Shown in pieces: positions 16,677 to 26,283 of a stretch of 64,000 bases of DNA. Origin of the DNA: Shimia haliotis (lineage in GTDB: Bacteria > Pseudomonadota > Alphaproteobacteria > Rhodobacterales > Rhodobacteraceae); contig NZ_FOSZ01000001.1 of assembly GCF_900114415.1 (NCBI RefSeq), forward strand, positions 1-64,000, given 5' to 3'. Position numbers and translations under genes: made by a program. Position 1 is the first letter of the stretch; each line of letters starts with the position of its first letter. The notes under the pieces are model-generated. The model saw only the letters and a list, made by a program, of their open reading frames with translations, had not been told where the DNA came from and did no database searches.

Positions 16677-17575
16677 GAGGCGATGCGCTGTCGCGCCTCG
16701 GCGCTCATATAATCCACAAATAGGCGGATTTTTGGATCCTGAAATTTGCGGTGCGGATATAGACAGCCAAAGGCGGCAGGCAGCGGTGGTGTTTCGGGCA
16801 AGACCTCGACCAATGCGCCGCTCTCAAGATGGTGGCCCACATCAAACCGCACCTTGTTGGCGATGCCCGCCCCTTCAAGCGCCCATTGTGTCAGGACATC
16901 CCCGTCATCAGCATCAAAGCGCCCTTTGGCCTCGATCTTGCGCGTTCCTTTGTCGGTTTGCAGGGTCCAGTAGTACTCCGGCGACCGTGGAAAGCGCAGC
17001 AGGAGGCAGTTGTGGCCTTTTAGCAAATCATCTGGCGCTTGTGGTGTGCCCTTGGCGGCAAGGTAGCTCGGCGCTGCCACCAACACCCGATCGCAATCGG
17101 AAATCTTGCGCAGTTTGAAATTGCTGTCTTTCAGTTCGCCCAGAACAAAGGCCACGTCCAGCCCGTCCTCCAACAGGTCGACGTTGCGATCCGACAAGCG
17201 TAGGCGCACGTCCACATCGGGATACATTTCCGAAAACGCCGGAATAAGTGGCGCAATGATACGCCGCCCGACCCCCAGCGGCGCCGTCACTCGAATGGAT
17301 CCGCGCGGGTGGTCCGAGAAATCGGCAACCACGGCCTCGGCTTCCTCCAGTGCGACAATCACCTTGCGGGCGTGATCATAGAACACTTTGCCGACTTCGG
17401 TGGGCGACAGATTGCGGGTTGTGCGATTGAACAAACGCACGCCCAGGCGGCTCTCCAGTTCTTTGATCCGGTTGGAGGCCACAGCCGGCGTCAGCCGCAA
17501 ATCGCGGCCACCAGACGTGATGGAGCCCAATTCGACGACGCGCACAAATACACGCAGACTTTCCAGATATGGCAT
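16673..17575 (-). CDS. LysR-family transcriptional regulator
   Basis: A 300-residue LysR regulator with an N-terminal winged helix-turn-helix (about residues 1-60, including LTPAVASNRIKELESRLGVRLFNR) and a C-terminal substrate-binding-like effector domain (about 90-295). It belongs to the branch close to DsdC/GcvA-like aromatic regulators rather than a named one. The ATG at 17575 has a consensus AAGGAGG 7 nt upstream. It is divergent from xdhABC with a dyad in between, so it probably regulates purine catabolism. Confidence 0.9.
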   Translation of the reverse strand: MPYLESLRVFVRVVELGSITSGGRDLRLTPAVASNRIKELESRLGVRLFNRTTRNLSPTEVGKVFYDHARKVIVALEEAEAVVADFSDHPRGSIRVTAPLGVGRRIIAPLIPAFSEMYPDVDVRLRLSDRNVDLLEDGLDVAFVLGELKDSNFKLRKISDCDRVLVAAPSYLAAKGTPQAPDDLLKGHNCLLLRFPRSPEYYWTLQTDKGTRKIEAKGRFDADDGDVLTQWALEGAGIANKVRFDVGHHLESGALVEVLPETPPLPAAFGCLYPHRKFQDPKIRLFVDYMSAEARQRIAS

Positions 17576-17645
17576 GATCGGCCTCCTTGATTGTTTTGCA
17601 GTTTGCCTCAATTTCACGCATTCTAGCAATGAAACAGGTGGCGAT

Positions 17646-17664
17646 TTTCAATCAAATATTGAAA
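17646..17664. promoter_or_regulatory. Dyad in the LysR/xdh divergent region
   Basis: TTTCAAT-N5-ATTGAAA is a perfect 7-bp inverted repeat 71 nt upstream of the LysR start and 107 nt upstream of xdhA. LysR regulators bind such interrupted dyads between divergent genes, so this is the best operator candidate. Confidence 0.5.
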
Positions 17665-17771
17665 TAGATTTGCAAAATGCCACGTATCCTCGCCCCTTGA
17701 GGGCGCTTTAGACTATGATCAAAGGCGCGATGTGCGCCAATGCACGCCAGCCAATTTACAGGGATAAGCCA

Positions 17772-19241
17772 ATGACGCAGGCCGCACGGATCCGCAATGA
17801 GATCCATTTCTACCTCAACAATCGCGAGATCCGGTTGAGCGATGTTGGCGCTGATGACACACTTCTTGATTTTTTGCGCCTGGATCAACGGCTTACCGGG
17901 ACCAAGGAAGGTTGCGCCGAGGGCGACTGCGGGGCCTGTACGGTCTTGGTCGGACGGCTGACGCCAGCCGGCTTGCGCTATGAAACGGTGAATGCCTGCA
18001 TTCGGTTTCTGGCTTCTTTGGATGGCTGCCACGTGGTATCGATTGAGTATCTGGGCGGGCCGCAAGGGCGGCTGTCGCCGGTGCAGCAGGCCATGGTTGA
18101 ACATCACGGGAGCCAGTGCGGTTTTTGCACTCCGGGCATCGTGATGTCCCTTTATGCCCTGTGGATGGAGCATGAACGCCCAACAACCAAACAGGTTGAA
18201 ACCGCGCTGCAGGGCAATCTTTGCCGCTGTACGGGCTATGCTCCGATCATTCGCGCGGCGCAGGCCGTGACGGACTACGGCACCCCCTCTGCCGAACATC
18301 TTGCCACAGAGCGTGACGCCGTTGTCGCGCGTCTGAACGCGTTGCAGGACGGCGCGCGGGTTGAGGTTTCCAAGGACAACAGCCGCGCAATTTTGCCGGC
18401 GGATGTGGATGATCTGGCCGCGGTTTTGGCCGCAGAGCCCGAGGCGACGATTGTCGCCGGCAGCACCGATGTCGGCCTTTGGGTCACAAAGTTTCTCAAA
18501 CGGCTTTCACCCGCGGTATTTGTCGGGCACTTGCAGGGTTTGAAGCAGATCGAAGTTGGTGACACCGCCATCACGCTGGGTGCGGGTGTGACCTATACCG
18601 AAGCGCAGGACGTGATTGCGCGATACTACCCCCACCTCAGCGCCTATTGGGACCGCATCGCCGGTTGGCAGGTGCGTAACATGGGCACGATTGGCGGTAA
18701 TATCGCAAACGGCTCGCCTATCGGGGATACCCCGCCGGTGTTGATCGCCTTAGGCGCGTCAATCACCCTTCGCAAGGGGGATACGCGGCGAGTATTGCCG
18801 CTGGAAGAATTTTTCATCGCCTATGGCAAGCAGGATCGCGAGGTAGGCGAGTTTGTCGAAAGCATTTCCGTGCCGCGCATTTCCGATGGGCATCATGCGG
18901 CCTATAAGATTTCCAAACGGCGTGAAGAGGACATTTCCTCGGTGGCGGTCGGGATGTCAGTTCAGGTCACAGACGGCATAGTTTCCAAGGCCGTTCTGGC
19001 GTTTGGTGGTATGGCGGCGACCCCGAAGCGGGCGAGCAGCGCCGAAAGTGCGCTTGTGGGACAGCCATGGTCCGAGGCTGCGATGCTGGCAGCGGCAGAG
19101 AAGTTGCCGGAGGATTTTCAGCCACTTAGCGATATGCGCGCAACATCGGAATACCGCATGAAAGTGGCGCAAAACCTGTTCCGCCGGTTCTGGTTGGAGC
19201 AATCCGGTGCTGAGGCACGACTGTCGGCGGAGGGTGTGTGA
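17772..19241 (+). CDS. xdhA: Xanthine dehydrogenase small subunit (FeS/FAD)
   Basis: A 489-residue subunit that carries electrons from the molybdenum centre to NAD+. The first [2Fe-2S] ligands are Cys48, 53, 56 and 76 (EGCAEGDCGACTVLVG). The second set is Cys116, 119, 151 and 153 (QCGFCTPG and CRCTGY). An FAD-binding domain follows from about residue 200 (AGSTDVGLWVTKF). Its stop overlaps xdhB by 1 nt, forming an operon xdhA-xdhB-xdhC. The start at 17772 matches the family N-terminus better than the upstream ATG at 17715. Confidence 0.95.
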   Translation: MTQAARIRNEIHFYLNNREIRLSDVGADDTLLDFLRLDQRLTGTKEGCAEGDCGACTVLVGRLTPAGLRYETVNACIRFLASLDGCHVVSIEYLGGPQGRLSPVQQAMVEHHGSQCGFCTPGIVMSLYALWMEHERPTTKQVETALQGNLCRCTGYAPIIRAAQAVTDYGTPSAEHLATERDAVVARLNALQDGARVEVSKDNSRAILPADVDDLAAVLAAEPEATIVAGSTDVGLWVTKFLKRLSPAVFVGHLQGLKQIEVGDTAITLGAGVTYTEAQDVIARYYPHLSAYWDRIAGWQVRNMGTIGGNIANGSPIGDTPPVLIALGASITLRKGDTRRVLPLEEFFIAYGKQDREVGEFVESISVPRISDGHHAAYKISKRREEDISSVAVGMSVQVTDGIVSKAVLAFGGMAATPKRASSAESALVGQPWSEAAMLAAAEKLPEDFQPLSDMRATSEYRMKVAQNLFRRFWLEQSGAEARLSAEGV

Positions 19242-21553
19242 TGAAAGAATTGTCCAGCATCAAGGGCGGCGTTCACCGCGATCTGATCCACGATAGTGCC
19301 GCGAAACATGTGATCGGGGCGGCGGATTATACGGATGATATCGCGGAGCCTGTTGGCACTTTGCACGCCTATTTCGGCACCTCGGATGTGGCGCATGCGC
19401 GGATTGCATCGATCGACCTGAGCGCGGTCAAGGCCGCACCTGGCGTTGTGGAGGTTTTGACCGCGGCCGACGTGCCCGGTGTCAATGACGTCAGCCCGAC
19501 CGGCAAACACGATGAACCTCTTTTTGCCAAAGATACCATAGAGTTCTGGGGGCAGGTGATCTTTGCTGTTGTGGCGGAAACCCGCGATCAGGCGCGGCGT
19601 GCCGCGGCATTGGCGCAGATTGATTACGAGGCTCTGGATCACGTGGTTGAGGCCGATGAGGCCATTTCCAAGGGGTATCCGAATGTGACAGATCCGATGA
19701 CTTTGCAGCGCGGGGACGTGGCGCTGGGTCAGGCTGACGCGACACATCGCATTCAGGGTCAAATGCGGATCGGCGGACAGGATCACATGTATCTTGAAGG
19801 CCATATCGCTTTCGCTCTGCCTGGCGAAGACGACGAGGTGATTGTGCATTGTTCCACCCAGCACCCGAGCGAGGCGCAGCATATGGTGGCGCATGTTTTG
19901 GGCGTTCCAAACAACGCGGTTGTGGTGAATGTGCGGCGTATGGGCGGCGGGTTTGGTGGCAAGGAAAGCCAGATGAACCAGTTTGCCGCTGTTGCGGCGA
20001 TGGCTGCCAAGCGGCTGAAAAGGCCGGTGAAAATCCGACCCGATCGGGATCAGGATATGGAAAGCACCGGCAAGCGCCATGATTTCGTGGTGGACTACGA
20101 CGTCGCTTTTGATGGCGACGGTCGGATCAATGCTGTGGATGCGCAGTTTGCAGCCCGTTGTGGCTGGACCTCGGATTTGTCGGGGCCGGTCACGGATCGG
20201 GCGCTTTTCCATGCGGACAACACGTATTTTTACCCGCATGTACGGCTGCAAAGTCGGCCGATGAAAACCAATACCGTGTCCAACACGGCCTTTCGCGGGT
20301 TCGGTGGGCCGCAAGGCGTTGTGGGGGCCGAACGGATGATCGAAGAGATCGCCTATGCACTTAGCAAGGATCCGCTGGAGGTGCGCAAGGCGAACTTTTA
20401 TGGCCAGATGGATCGCAATATTACGCCTTACCATCAAGAGGTTGAGGATAATGTGATCGACCGTCTGGTGGATGAGTTGGAGAGTAATTCCGACTATCAG
20501 GCGCGGCGTCAGGCGGTGCTGGAACACAATGCGAAGGGCGGTATCATCCGCAAGGGGATCTCTCTGACACCGGTCAAATTCGGGATCAGCTTTACCGCGA
20601 CATGGTACAATCAGGCGGGCGCCTTAGTGCATGTCTATAACGACGGCTCGATCATGCTCAATCACGGCGGGACCGAGATGGGGCAGGGGCTGAACACCAA
20701 GGTCGCACAGATTGTGGCCGACGCGTTTCAAGTGGATATCGACCGGATCAAGATCACCAAAACCACCACGGAAAAAGTGCCGAACACCTCGGCAACAGCG
20801 GCCTCTTCGGGCACGGATTTGAACGGGATGGCGGCCTTGAATGCCTGTGACCAGATCAAGGAACGGCTGGTGGCATGGGCCGCGGCCAAATGGTCTGTGG
20901 CTGAAGATGCGGTTAATTTCGCTGGTAACTCGGTGCGTGTTGGTGGCGAAGAGGTTCCGTTTAACGACTTTATTTCAGCGGCTTACATGGATCGCGTGCA
21001 GCTGTCGGCGGCTGGATTTTATAAAACGCCCAAGATCCATTGGGACCGTGCCAAAGGGCAGGGGCGGCCGTTTTATTACTTTGCCTATGGGGCGGCTGTG
21101 GCGGAAGTGTCTGTTGATACCCTGACTGGCGAATATCAGGTAGATCGCGCGGATGTGTTGCACGATGTGGGCAAGTCGCTGAACCCTGTATTGGACAAAG
21201 GGCAGGTCGAGGGCGCCTTTGTTCAGGGCATGGGGTGGCTGACTTCGGAGGAGCTTTTCTGGGATGACGCCGGACGGCTAAGGACCCATGCGCCAAGCAC
21301 CTACAAGATACCGTTGGCGGGGGATATCCCTCGGGAATTTAACGTAAATCTGGCAGATTGGTCGGAGAACAGAGAGCTGACGATCAAGCGCTCCAAGGCG
21401 GTCGGAGAACCTCCGTTCATGTTGCCGATCTGTGTTTTTGAGGCACTCGGCATGGCGGTTGCGTCGGTCGCGGACTATCGCGAATGTCCGCGCCTTGATG
21501 CGCCCGCGACACCGGAGCGCGTTCTGATGGCGGTGGAGCGCTTGCGGGGATGA
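19241..21553 (+). CDS. xdhB: Xanthine dehydrogenase molybdopterin-binding subunit
   Basis: A 770-residue molybdenum subunit that oxidises hypoxanthine to xanthine and xanthine to urate. Cofactor-contact motifs are recognisable: GGGFGGKES near residue 243, AFRGFGGPQG near 349 and GTEMGQGL near 480, together with the late KAVGEPPFMLP segment that contains the catalytic glutamate. It starts at the TGATG junction with xdhA and its ATGA end couples to xdhC. Confidence 0.95.
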   Translation: MKELSSIKGGVHRDLIHDSAAKHVIGAADYTDDIAEPVGTLHAYFGTSDVAHARIASIDLSAVKAAPGVVEVLTAADVPGVNDVSPTGKHDEPLFAKDTIEFWGQVIFAVVAETRDQARRAAALAQIDYEALDHVVEADEAISKGYPNVTDPMTLQRGDVALGQADATHRIQGQMRIGGQDHMYLEGHIAFALPGEDDEVIVHCSTQHPSEAQHMVAHVLGVPNNAVVVNVRRMGGGFGGKESQMNQFAAVAAMAAKRLKRPVKIRPDRDQDMESTGKRHDFVVDYDVAFDGDGRINAVDAQFAARCGWTSDLSGPVTDRALFHADNTYFYPHVRLQSRPMKTNTVSNTAFRGFGGPQGVVGAERMIEEIAYALSKDPLEVRKANFYGQMDRNITPYHQEVEDNVIDRLVDELESNSDYQARRQAVLEHNAKGGIIRKGISLTPVKFGISFTATWYNQAGALVHVYNDGSIMLNHGGTEMGQGLNTKVAQIVADAFQVDIDRIKITKTTTEKVPNTSATAASSGTDLNGMAALNACDQIKERLVAWAAAKWSVAEDAVNFAGNSVRVGGEEVPFNDFISAAYMDRVQLSAAGFYKTPKIHWDRAKGQGRPFYYFAYGAAVAEVSVDTLTGEYQVDRADVLHDVGKSLNPVLDKGQVEGAFVQGMGWLTSEELFWDDAGRLRTHAPSTYKIPLAGDIPREFNVNLADWSENRELTIKRSKAVGEPPFMLPICVFEALGMAVASVADYRECPRLDAPATPERVLMAVERLRG

Positions 21554-22368
21554 ACGTGTCTGAAATCATAGCGTTTTTGGGCGGAGAGGCGCCTTTGGTT
21601 CAGGTGGAGATCACCGGAATACAAGGATCTTCCCCGCGCGAAATTGGCGCTGTGATGTTTGTGTCCGCCGCACATATGGCGGGCACGATCGGCGGCGGGC
21701 AGCTTGAGTATATGGCGCTTGATGAGGCGCGTAAGCTTTTGAAAAGCAGAAACCTTTCGTCAGTAATGGATGTGCCTTTGGGGCCGGAGATCGGACAGTG
21801 CTGCGGCGGGCGAGTAGAAGTCACACTGACCGTGATGGATGACCAAGCGCGTACCGCAGCAAAGGCGCGGGCTGCGCAGGACGCCGCGAACTGGCCCGAG
21901 GTTTATGTGTTGGGCGCGGGGCATGTCGGACGGGCATTGGCCGCGCAATTTCAGCATTTGCCGGTGGTGTGTCATCTTGTGGACAGCCGTGCGGAGGAGT
22001 TGGATCTGTCGCAGGCGGATGTTGCCAAGTGTCTGACGCCGCTCCCTGAATCCGTGGTCAGAGCGGCCCCGAAAGGCAGCGCTTTTGTGGTTTTGACCCA
22101 CGATCATGCTTTGGATTTCCTTTTGGCATCTGAGGCTCTGGCCCGTGGCGATGCGGCTTATGTGGGCATGATCGGTTCGGCGACAAAACGGACGAAATTT
22201 GCCAGTTTTGCCAAAACCCAAGAGACTGTGCGTGCGCAAGATCTGGTGTGCCCGATTGGCGGCGCATCCGCGGGCGACAAGCGGCCCGAAGTGATCGCGG
22301 CCTTTGTTGTGGCCGAGGTTTTGGCGGCTTTGGCGGTGACGACGCGAGAAACCGCATTAACCCTCTGA
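21550..22368 (+). CDS. xdhC: Xanthine dehydrogenase accessory protein XdhC
   Basis: A 272-residue XdhC/CoxI-type chaperone that binds molybdenum cofactor, promotes its sulfuration and inserts it into XdhB. The N-terminal XdhC motifs (QGSSPREIGAVMFV, IGGGQLEYMAL, GQCCGGRVEV) and the C-terminal Rossmann-like domain (VYVLGAGHVGRALA, YVGMIGSATKRTKF) are present. It overlaps xdhB by 4 nt and ends the operon. Confidence 0.93.
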   Translation: MNVSEIIAFLGGEAPLVQVEITGIQGSSPREIGAVMFVSAAHMAGTIGGGQLEYMALDEARKLLKSRNLSSVMDVPLGPEIGQCCGGRVEVTLTVMDDQARTAAKARAAQDAANWPEVYVLGAGHVGRALAAQFQHLPVVCHLVDSRAEELDLSQADVAKCLTPLPESVVRAAPKGSAFVVLTHDHALDFLLASEALARGDAAYVGMIGSATKRTKFASFAKTQETVRAQDLVCPIGGASAGDKRPEVIAAFVVAEVLAALAVTTRETALTL

Positions 22369-22488
22369 ATTTCTGAAATAATCCCTAGCCTGTAAATCGT
22401 CGGTATTGTGTCGGTATTACGTCGGTGCGCCGCCCGGGGTCATCTGATGTTATCCGGGCGCGCGTTGCTTTGTGTGGGCGGACCGTCT

Positions 22489-23571
22489 TTATGGCAGGAC
22501 CACAATATTGCCGGTGTGCTTTTTGGCGATGAAGGCAGATTGGGCGTCCTTGAGATCGGCCAGAGGATAGGTCGCGGCAAGGCTTGGACGGATGTCTCCG
22601 GCTTCGATATAGCGGATCAGATTTGGCATGACCGCAAGATCGATGACGGTGGAGCCGGTGAACGTCAGGTCGCGCAGATAAAGCGTGCGAAGATCCAGAT
22701 CGACCATGGGGCCGGCGATGGCTCCGGAAGTGGTCAGGCGCCCACCGCGTTCAAGCACATCCACAAGCGTCGACCAAAAGGGTCCGCCAACGACATCCGC
22801 AAGCACGGTGATGGTTTCTTTTTTGAGATCAGCGCTCAGATTGTCAGGCGTGCGTGGCAGCACTCGATCCGCGCCAAGGGCCGAAACCTCTGCGTGTTTG
22901 GCGGGGCTTGCGAGCGCGATCACGCGCGCGCCGCGGTGCTTGGCAAGCTGCACCAGAGCGCCGCCGACACCACCGGACGCGCCAGGCACAAGAACGGTGT
23001 CGCTGGCGGTGACTTGTGCGCGCTCGAGCATGCCCTCGGCGGTGGAGTAAGAGCAGGAGAACGTCGCAAGTTCGGCGTCTGACAGATCGGAGTGAACCGC
23101 CAACGCGTTGCGTGACGGGAGCACCGTGTATTGCGCATAGCCCCCGTCAAGCTCGGAGCCATAATAGCCGGTCTTGTTTTTGTTTTGCAGATCGTCGGAA
23201 TCGCGCAGCCAGTTGTCGGTGATGATGCGCTCGCCGATGCGTGCGGGATCAACTTTGGCGCCAACAGCGACGATTTCACCGCAGACGTCCGCGCCTTGAA
23301 TGCGGGGGAAGGTGATCGGCGCACCGCCCCATGCCGGATCGTCGCCGTCGGGTGTTTCTTCGGTGGCCGTGTCCGTAGCGCCCGTGACGGCCTTGGAATA
23401 CCAGCCCGCGCGGGTGTTCACGTCGGTGTTGTTCATGCCGCAGGCGCCCACTTTGACCAGCACCTGATCCGCCGCAGGCGTGGGCACGGGCCAATCTGTG
23501 CGCCATTCGTATTTGTCCAGATCGCCGTGTCCGGTCAGAATCATCGCATTCATTTTGCTTGGGATGGTCAT
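22489..23571 (-). CDS. MDR-family (quinone oxidoreductase/alcohol dehydrogenase-like) protein
   Basis: A 360-residue medium-chain dehydrogenase/reductase. The GroES-like N-terminal domain contains GACGMNNTDVNTRAG and RIQGADVCGEIVAVG; the NAD(P)-binding Rossmann fold follows with GASGGVGGALVQLAKHRGARV near residue 190. It is close to the zinc-lacking quinone-reductase branch, so it probably reduces a small quinone or enone with NADPH; substrate unknown. The start at 23571 follows AAAGGAC; an upstream in-frame codon would add 21 unrelated residues. Monocistronic. Confidence 0.8.
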   Translation of the reverse strand: MTIPSKMNAMILTGHGDLDKYEWRTDWPVPTPAADQVLVKVGACGMNNTDVNTRAGWYSKAVTGATDTATEETPDGDDPAWGGAPITFPRIQGADVCGEIVAVGAKVDPARIGERIITDNWLRDSDDLQNKNKTGYYGSELDGGYAQYTVLPSRNALAVHSDLSDAELATFSCSYSTAEGMLERAQVTASDTVLVPGASGGVGGALVQLAKHRGARVIALASPAKHAEVSALGADRVLPRTPDNLSADLKKETITVLADVVGGPFWSTLVDVLERGGRLTTSGAIAGPMVDLDLRTLYLRDLTFTGSTVIDLAVMPNLIRYIEAGDIRPSLAATYPLADLKDAQSAFIAKKHTGNIVVLP

Positions 23572-23822
23572 CCGAGTTGTCCTTTGTCGCAGGTGCGTCG
23601 GGTTTTGAGGTGTCGTGAGCGCAAAGTGTGACACTGTCCGCCGGTTTTCTTCAAGGGGAGACGTGGGGACGGCCGTACTTTGTGGCGGGCATCAAAGCTA
23701 GACAGGAAAATTCTCAGTGGCGATGTGATACCACTTTCGAACGGCAACGGAGAGCATTAGGCTAAGAACTGTTTGCTTGATACCGCCGTTGGTGGGTCGG
23801 GTCAAAATTGGAGACTTGGGAT

Positions 23823-25616
23823 TTGAAGGCAAGGGCAATTTCAGCCGCAGTGCTTTGGGGGCTTTCCGGACCTGTTGCGGTTTTGGGGATTGGCGCGGAC
23901 AATCTGTTTGGTGTTTTGGCCTGTCTATTTGGTGGAGCGCTCTTTTCATGGTTGGTCTTGGGGCAACTTCAGATAAAGACACTTTTTCAAGACGTTTCGC
24001 GGCTTCGCGGCCGGTCTCTGATTATGTTGCTGATCTTTTCTCTGCTGTTTATCTTGTACTATTTTGTATGGTTTTACGGCATTTATCATTACAGGCCGGT
24101 TGAGGCTTTGGTCATAAACTATTTGTGGCCCATGATATTGTATCTGACTCACACCAAGTTTTTTGGTGATAGAGGCGCAAACTACTTTGTTGACATTCCG
24201 GTACTGGCGGTGGCCTTTCTGGGGGTGTCTTTCATTGTTTTTTCTGGCAGGGATGTGAGCGCAGACACGGATGAATCCGAGTTTGCGTTGTCCTTTGTCG
24301 CCGCCGTATTGCCTGCGATCTATTTTGGCATTTTGCGGTACTCGGAAGAGAAAACGTATTTCTCTAAGTCTGCTGCCCTGAAACTGTCTTCCATTATTGG
24401 CTTTGTTTTGTGTTCGGCAGGGGCTATTGCGACGCTGTCGATTGAGCCACTTGCGGAGGCAAAAGACTATTTTCCCGCGTTTATCATGGGCATTCTGTCG
24501 ATTTCAATTGCCAACAAGTTGTTTGCCGAAGCGGCCGACGGGACAAATACTGCGTTTCTTTCCAGTGTGTCGTATTTTAGTCCGGTCATTGCTGTTGTTT
24601 TGATGAGTTTCTTTATTGATGGTCGTATTCCGGGCGGGGCATGGTTTGGTATTGTCTTGGTGATTGTGTCCAACGTTCTTACCAGTCGTTTACTTGTTTC
24701 GCATGTTCAGTTGCTGGTGGTTGCGGTTTGCGCCTTTTACATGTTGTCATGGATATACGTGCGGCAGGCCTTGGATTTGACGATTGATGTATCGATCTAT
24801 CTGGCATCCATTCCTGCATTTTTTGCCTTATTTGTTGGTATTACCCTTCCAAGATTGATGGATCGCAGATCGAAGATTTCGGAGAAGTTCCATTCAATCG
24901 TGTTTTTTGTTTTGTCGCTTCAGGCTGAGATTGATGAGCTGGATGAACCTCGGGCCGGTGCGGTCTCCAGAACTGTCTACAAGGAGTTTTTGGAGTATGT
25001 GCATGATGTTGTGCGCAATGGAGCGCGGACCGAAAGCCGCGGGAAGATTTCAATCTTTTCCCAAGAAGCCAAAACGGCCTTGCGATCTTTGAAGGCACCA
25101 AAAGTCGATGAGGTTGCGTATCAGGCCGAAAAGGCGGCGGCGGAGTGTGTATACTTGCTTAGGCCGACATTTGGGTTTTTTGAGATTTTCGCGTTGGTGC
25201 TGTCGGCAGGTGCAACCGCATTGGCGGCGATCGGGGCCTCTACTGACCCGACAGTTTTGGCCGTGGTTGCTTTGCTTTCTTTTGTCGTTTTCTCGATCGT
25301 TGGTCGGGTCATCCACATCAATTATTTTGGCAACGAAATTGTGTCCAACGAGTTTATACGCAATGTGCAATTGGGAAAATTCCCGTCATTTTTAAATCCG
25401 ACCAAAAATGCGAGTGAGATCCCAGCAGCCGTCGCTCACAACCTCGCGGCTTTGGATGCTGGACCGAACTCTGACAAGGCGGAAGTCGAGGCGCTGGAGC
25501 GAACTTTGGCTTCTCAAAGGCTGGGATGGCGGATCGTTGCGACGTTTCTGAATTTTGCAATTTTCGCGCTGATGTGGCTGTTGGTTATCGAGTTTGTTTC
25601 TGACGGGCATTTTTGA
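23823..25616 (+). CDS. Large EamA-fusion membrane protein of unknown function
   Basis: A roughly 597-residue protein. The first 295 residues have about ten hydrophobic helices and resemble an EamA/DMT transporter (LWGLSGPVAVLGIG, then FYGIYHYRPVEALVINYLWP). Two more helices follow (about 300-350), then a soluble stretch of about 100 residues, a helical pair (about 450-500), another soluble stretch and a last helix before the C-terminus. That extension is not part of any family I recognise. Start TTG at 23823 is chosen because GGAG lies 9 nt upstream; a TTG at 23808 is the alternative. Two sampled lines (24001-24120) have 51 G/C in 120 bases, clearly lower than neighbours, hinting at acquired or atypical origin. 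Confidence 0.65.
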   Translation: MKARAISAAVLWGLSGPVAVLGIGADNLFGVLACLFGGALFSWLVLGQLQIKTLFQDVSRLRGRSLIMLLIFSLLFILYYFVWFYGIYHYRPVEALVINYLWPMILYLTHTKFFGDRGANYFVDIPVLAVAFLGVSFIVFSGRDVSADTDESEFALSFVAAVLPAIYFGILRYSEEKTYFSKSAALKLSSIIGFVLCSAGAIATLSIEPLAEAKDYFPAFIMGILSISIANKLFAEAADGTNTAFLSSVSYFSPVIAVVLMSFFIDGRIPGGAWFGIVLVIVSNVLTSRLLVSHVQLLVVAVCAFYMLSWIYVRQALDLTIDVSIYLASIPAFFALFVGITLPRLMDRRSKISEKFHSIVFFVLSLQAEIDELDEPRAGAVSRTVYKEFLEYVHDVVRNGARTESRGKISIFSQEAKTALRSLKAPKVDEVAYQAEKAAAECVYLLRPTFGFFEIFALVLSAGATALAAIGASTDPTVLAVVALLSFVVFSIVGRVIHINYFGNEIVSNEFIRNVQLGKFPSFLNPTKNASEIPAAVAHNLAALDAGPNSDKAEVEALERTLASQRLGWRIVATFLNFAIFALMWLLVIEFVSDGHF

Positions 25617-25790
25617 GACCGTCGGACGTTGGCACGGGACTAGCCTTTTGTCGACGAGGCTGTGGGCCGGAGGGTCAAAGGTCACGTGTTGTTTGGCGAA
25701 ATCCCGAAATCGGTCTATGGCGGTGACAAGAGCGCGGGGCGCTTTGGGGATTGTGTGAACAACAATGGCGGTCACGCCGGGAGATGAGAC

Positions 25791-26177
25791 ATGAGTTTTG
25801 ACGAGGATCTTTTTCTGATCGGGTTGGAACAGCGAAAGGCGACTTTGGGCGCTGAATATGTGGAGGCCAATCTGGCGGCGGCGGATGAGTTTTCCAAACC
25901 CTTCCAGGAGGCCATGACAACCTGGTGCTGGGGGTTTGGCTGGGGCGATGATGTCATTGATGCCAAGACGCGGTCGATGATGAACCTGAGCATGATCGGG
26001 GCGCTTGGCAAAATGGCGGAGTGGGAGCTTCACTTGAAGGGCGCGCTCAACAACGGGGTCAGCGTCGAGGAAATCCGGGCGATTATTCACGTTGTGGCAA
26101 TCTATTGCGGCGTGCCGCAGGGGGTTGAGTGTTTCCGCGTGGCGCGGCGCGTTCTGGAAGAGCGTGGGCTGATCTAA
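25791..26177 (+). CDS. Carboxymuconolactone decarboxylase family protein
   Basis: A 128-residue all-helical protein with the CMD pattern: DAKTRSMMNLSMIGALGKMAEWELHLKGAL followed by VEEIRAIIHVVAIYCGVPQGVECF. The position that gives AhpD its CxxC is not a CxxC here, so it is of the PcaC-like type, which decarboxylates gamma-carboxymuconolactone in the beta-ketoadipate pathway, or of an unassigned relative. No other protocatechuate gene is adjacent, so the precise reaction is open. Confidence 0.85.
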   Translation: MSFDEDLFLIGLEQRKATLGAEYVEANLAAADEFSKPFQEAMTTWCWGFGWGDDVIDAKTRSMMNLSMIGALGKMAEWELHLKGALNNGVSVEEIRAIIHVVAIYCGVPQGVECFRVARRVLEERGLI

Positions 26178-26283
26178 GCGTATGTAGACGCGCGGGTATG
26201 CGCGCCTTACGCAGGTGTGACAGCGCGCGGCCTTTGATTGGCGCGCGCGATCCGGTAAGCCTTAGAGCAGCCTAGTTTTTTGG

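Noticed and set aside
22369-22488. Possible small gene between xdhC and the MDR dehydrogenase
   Set aside because: Only 120 bases between convergent genes and no ribosome-binding site or conserved residues.
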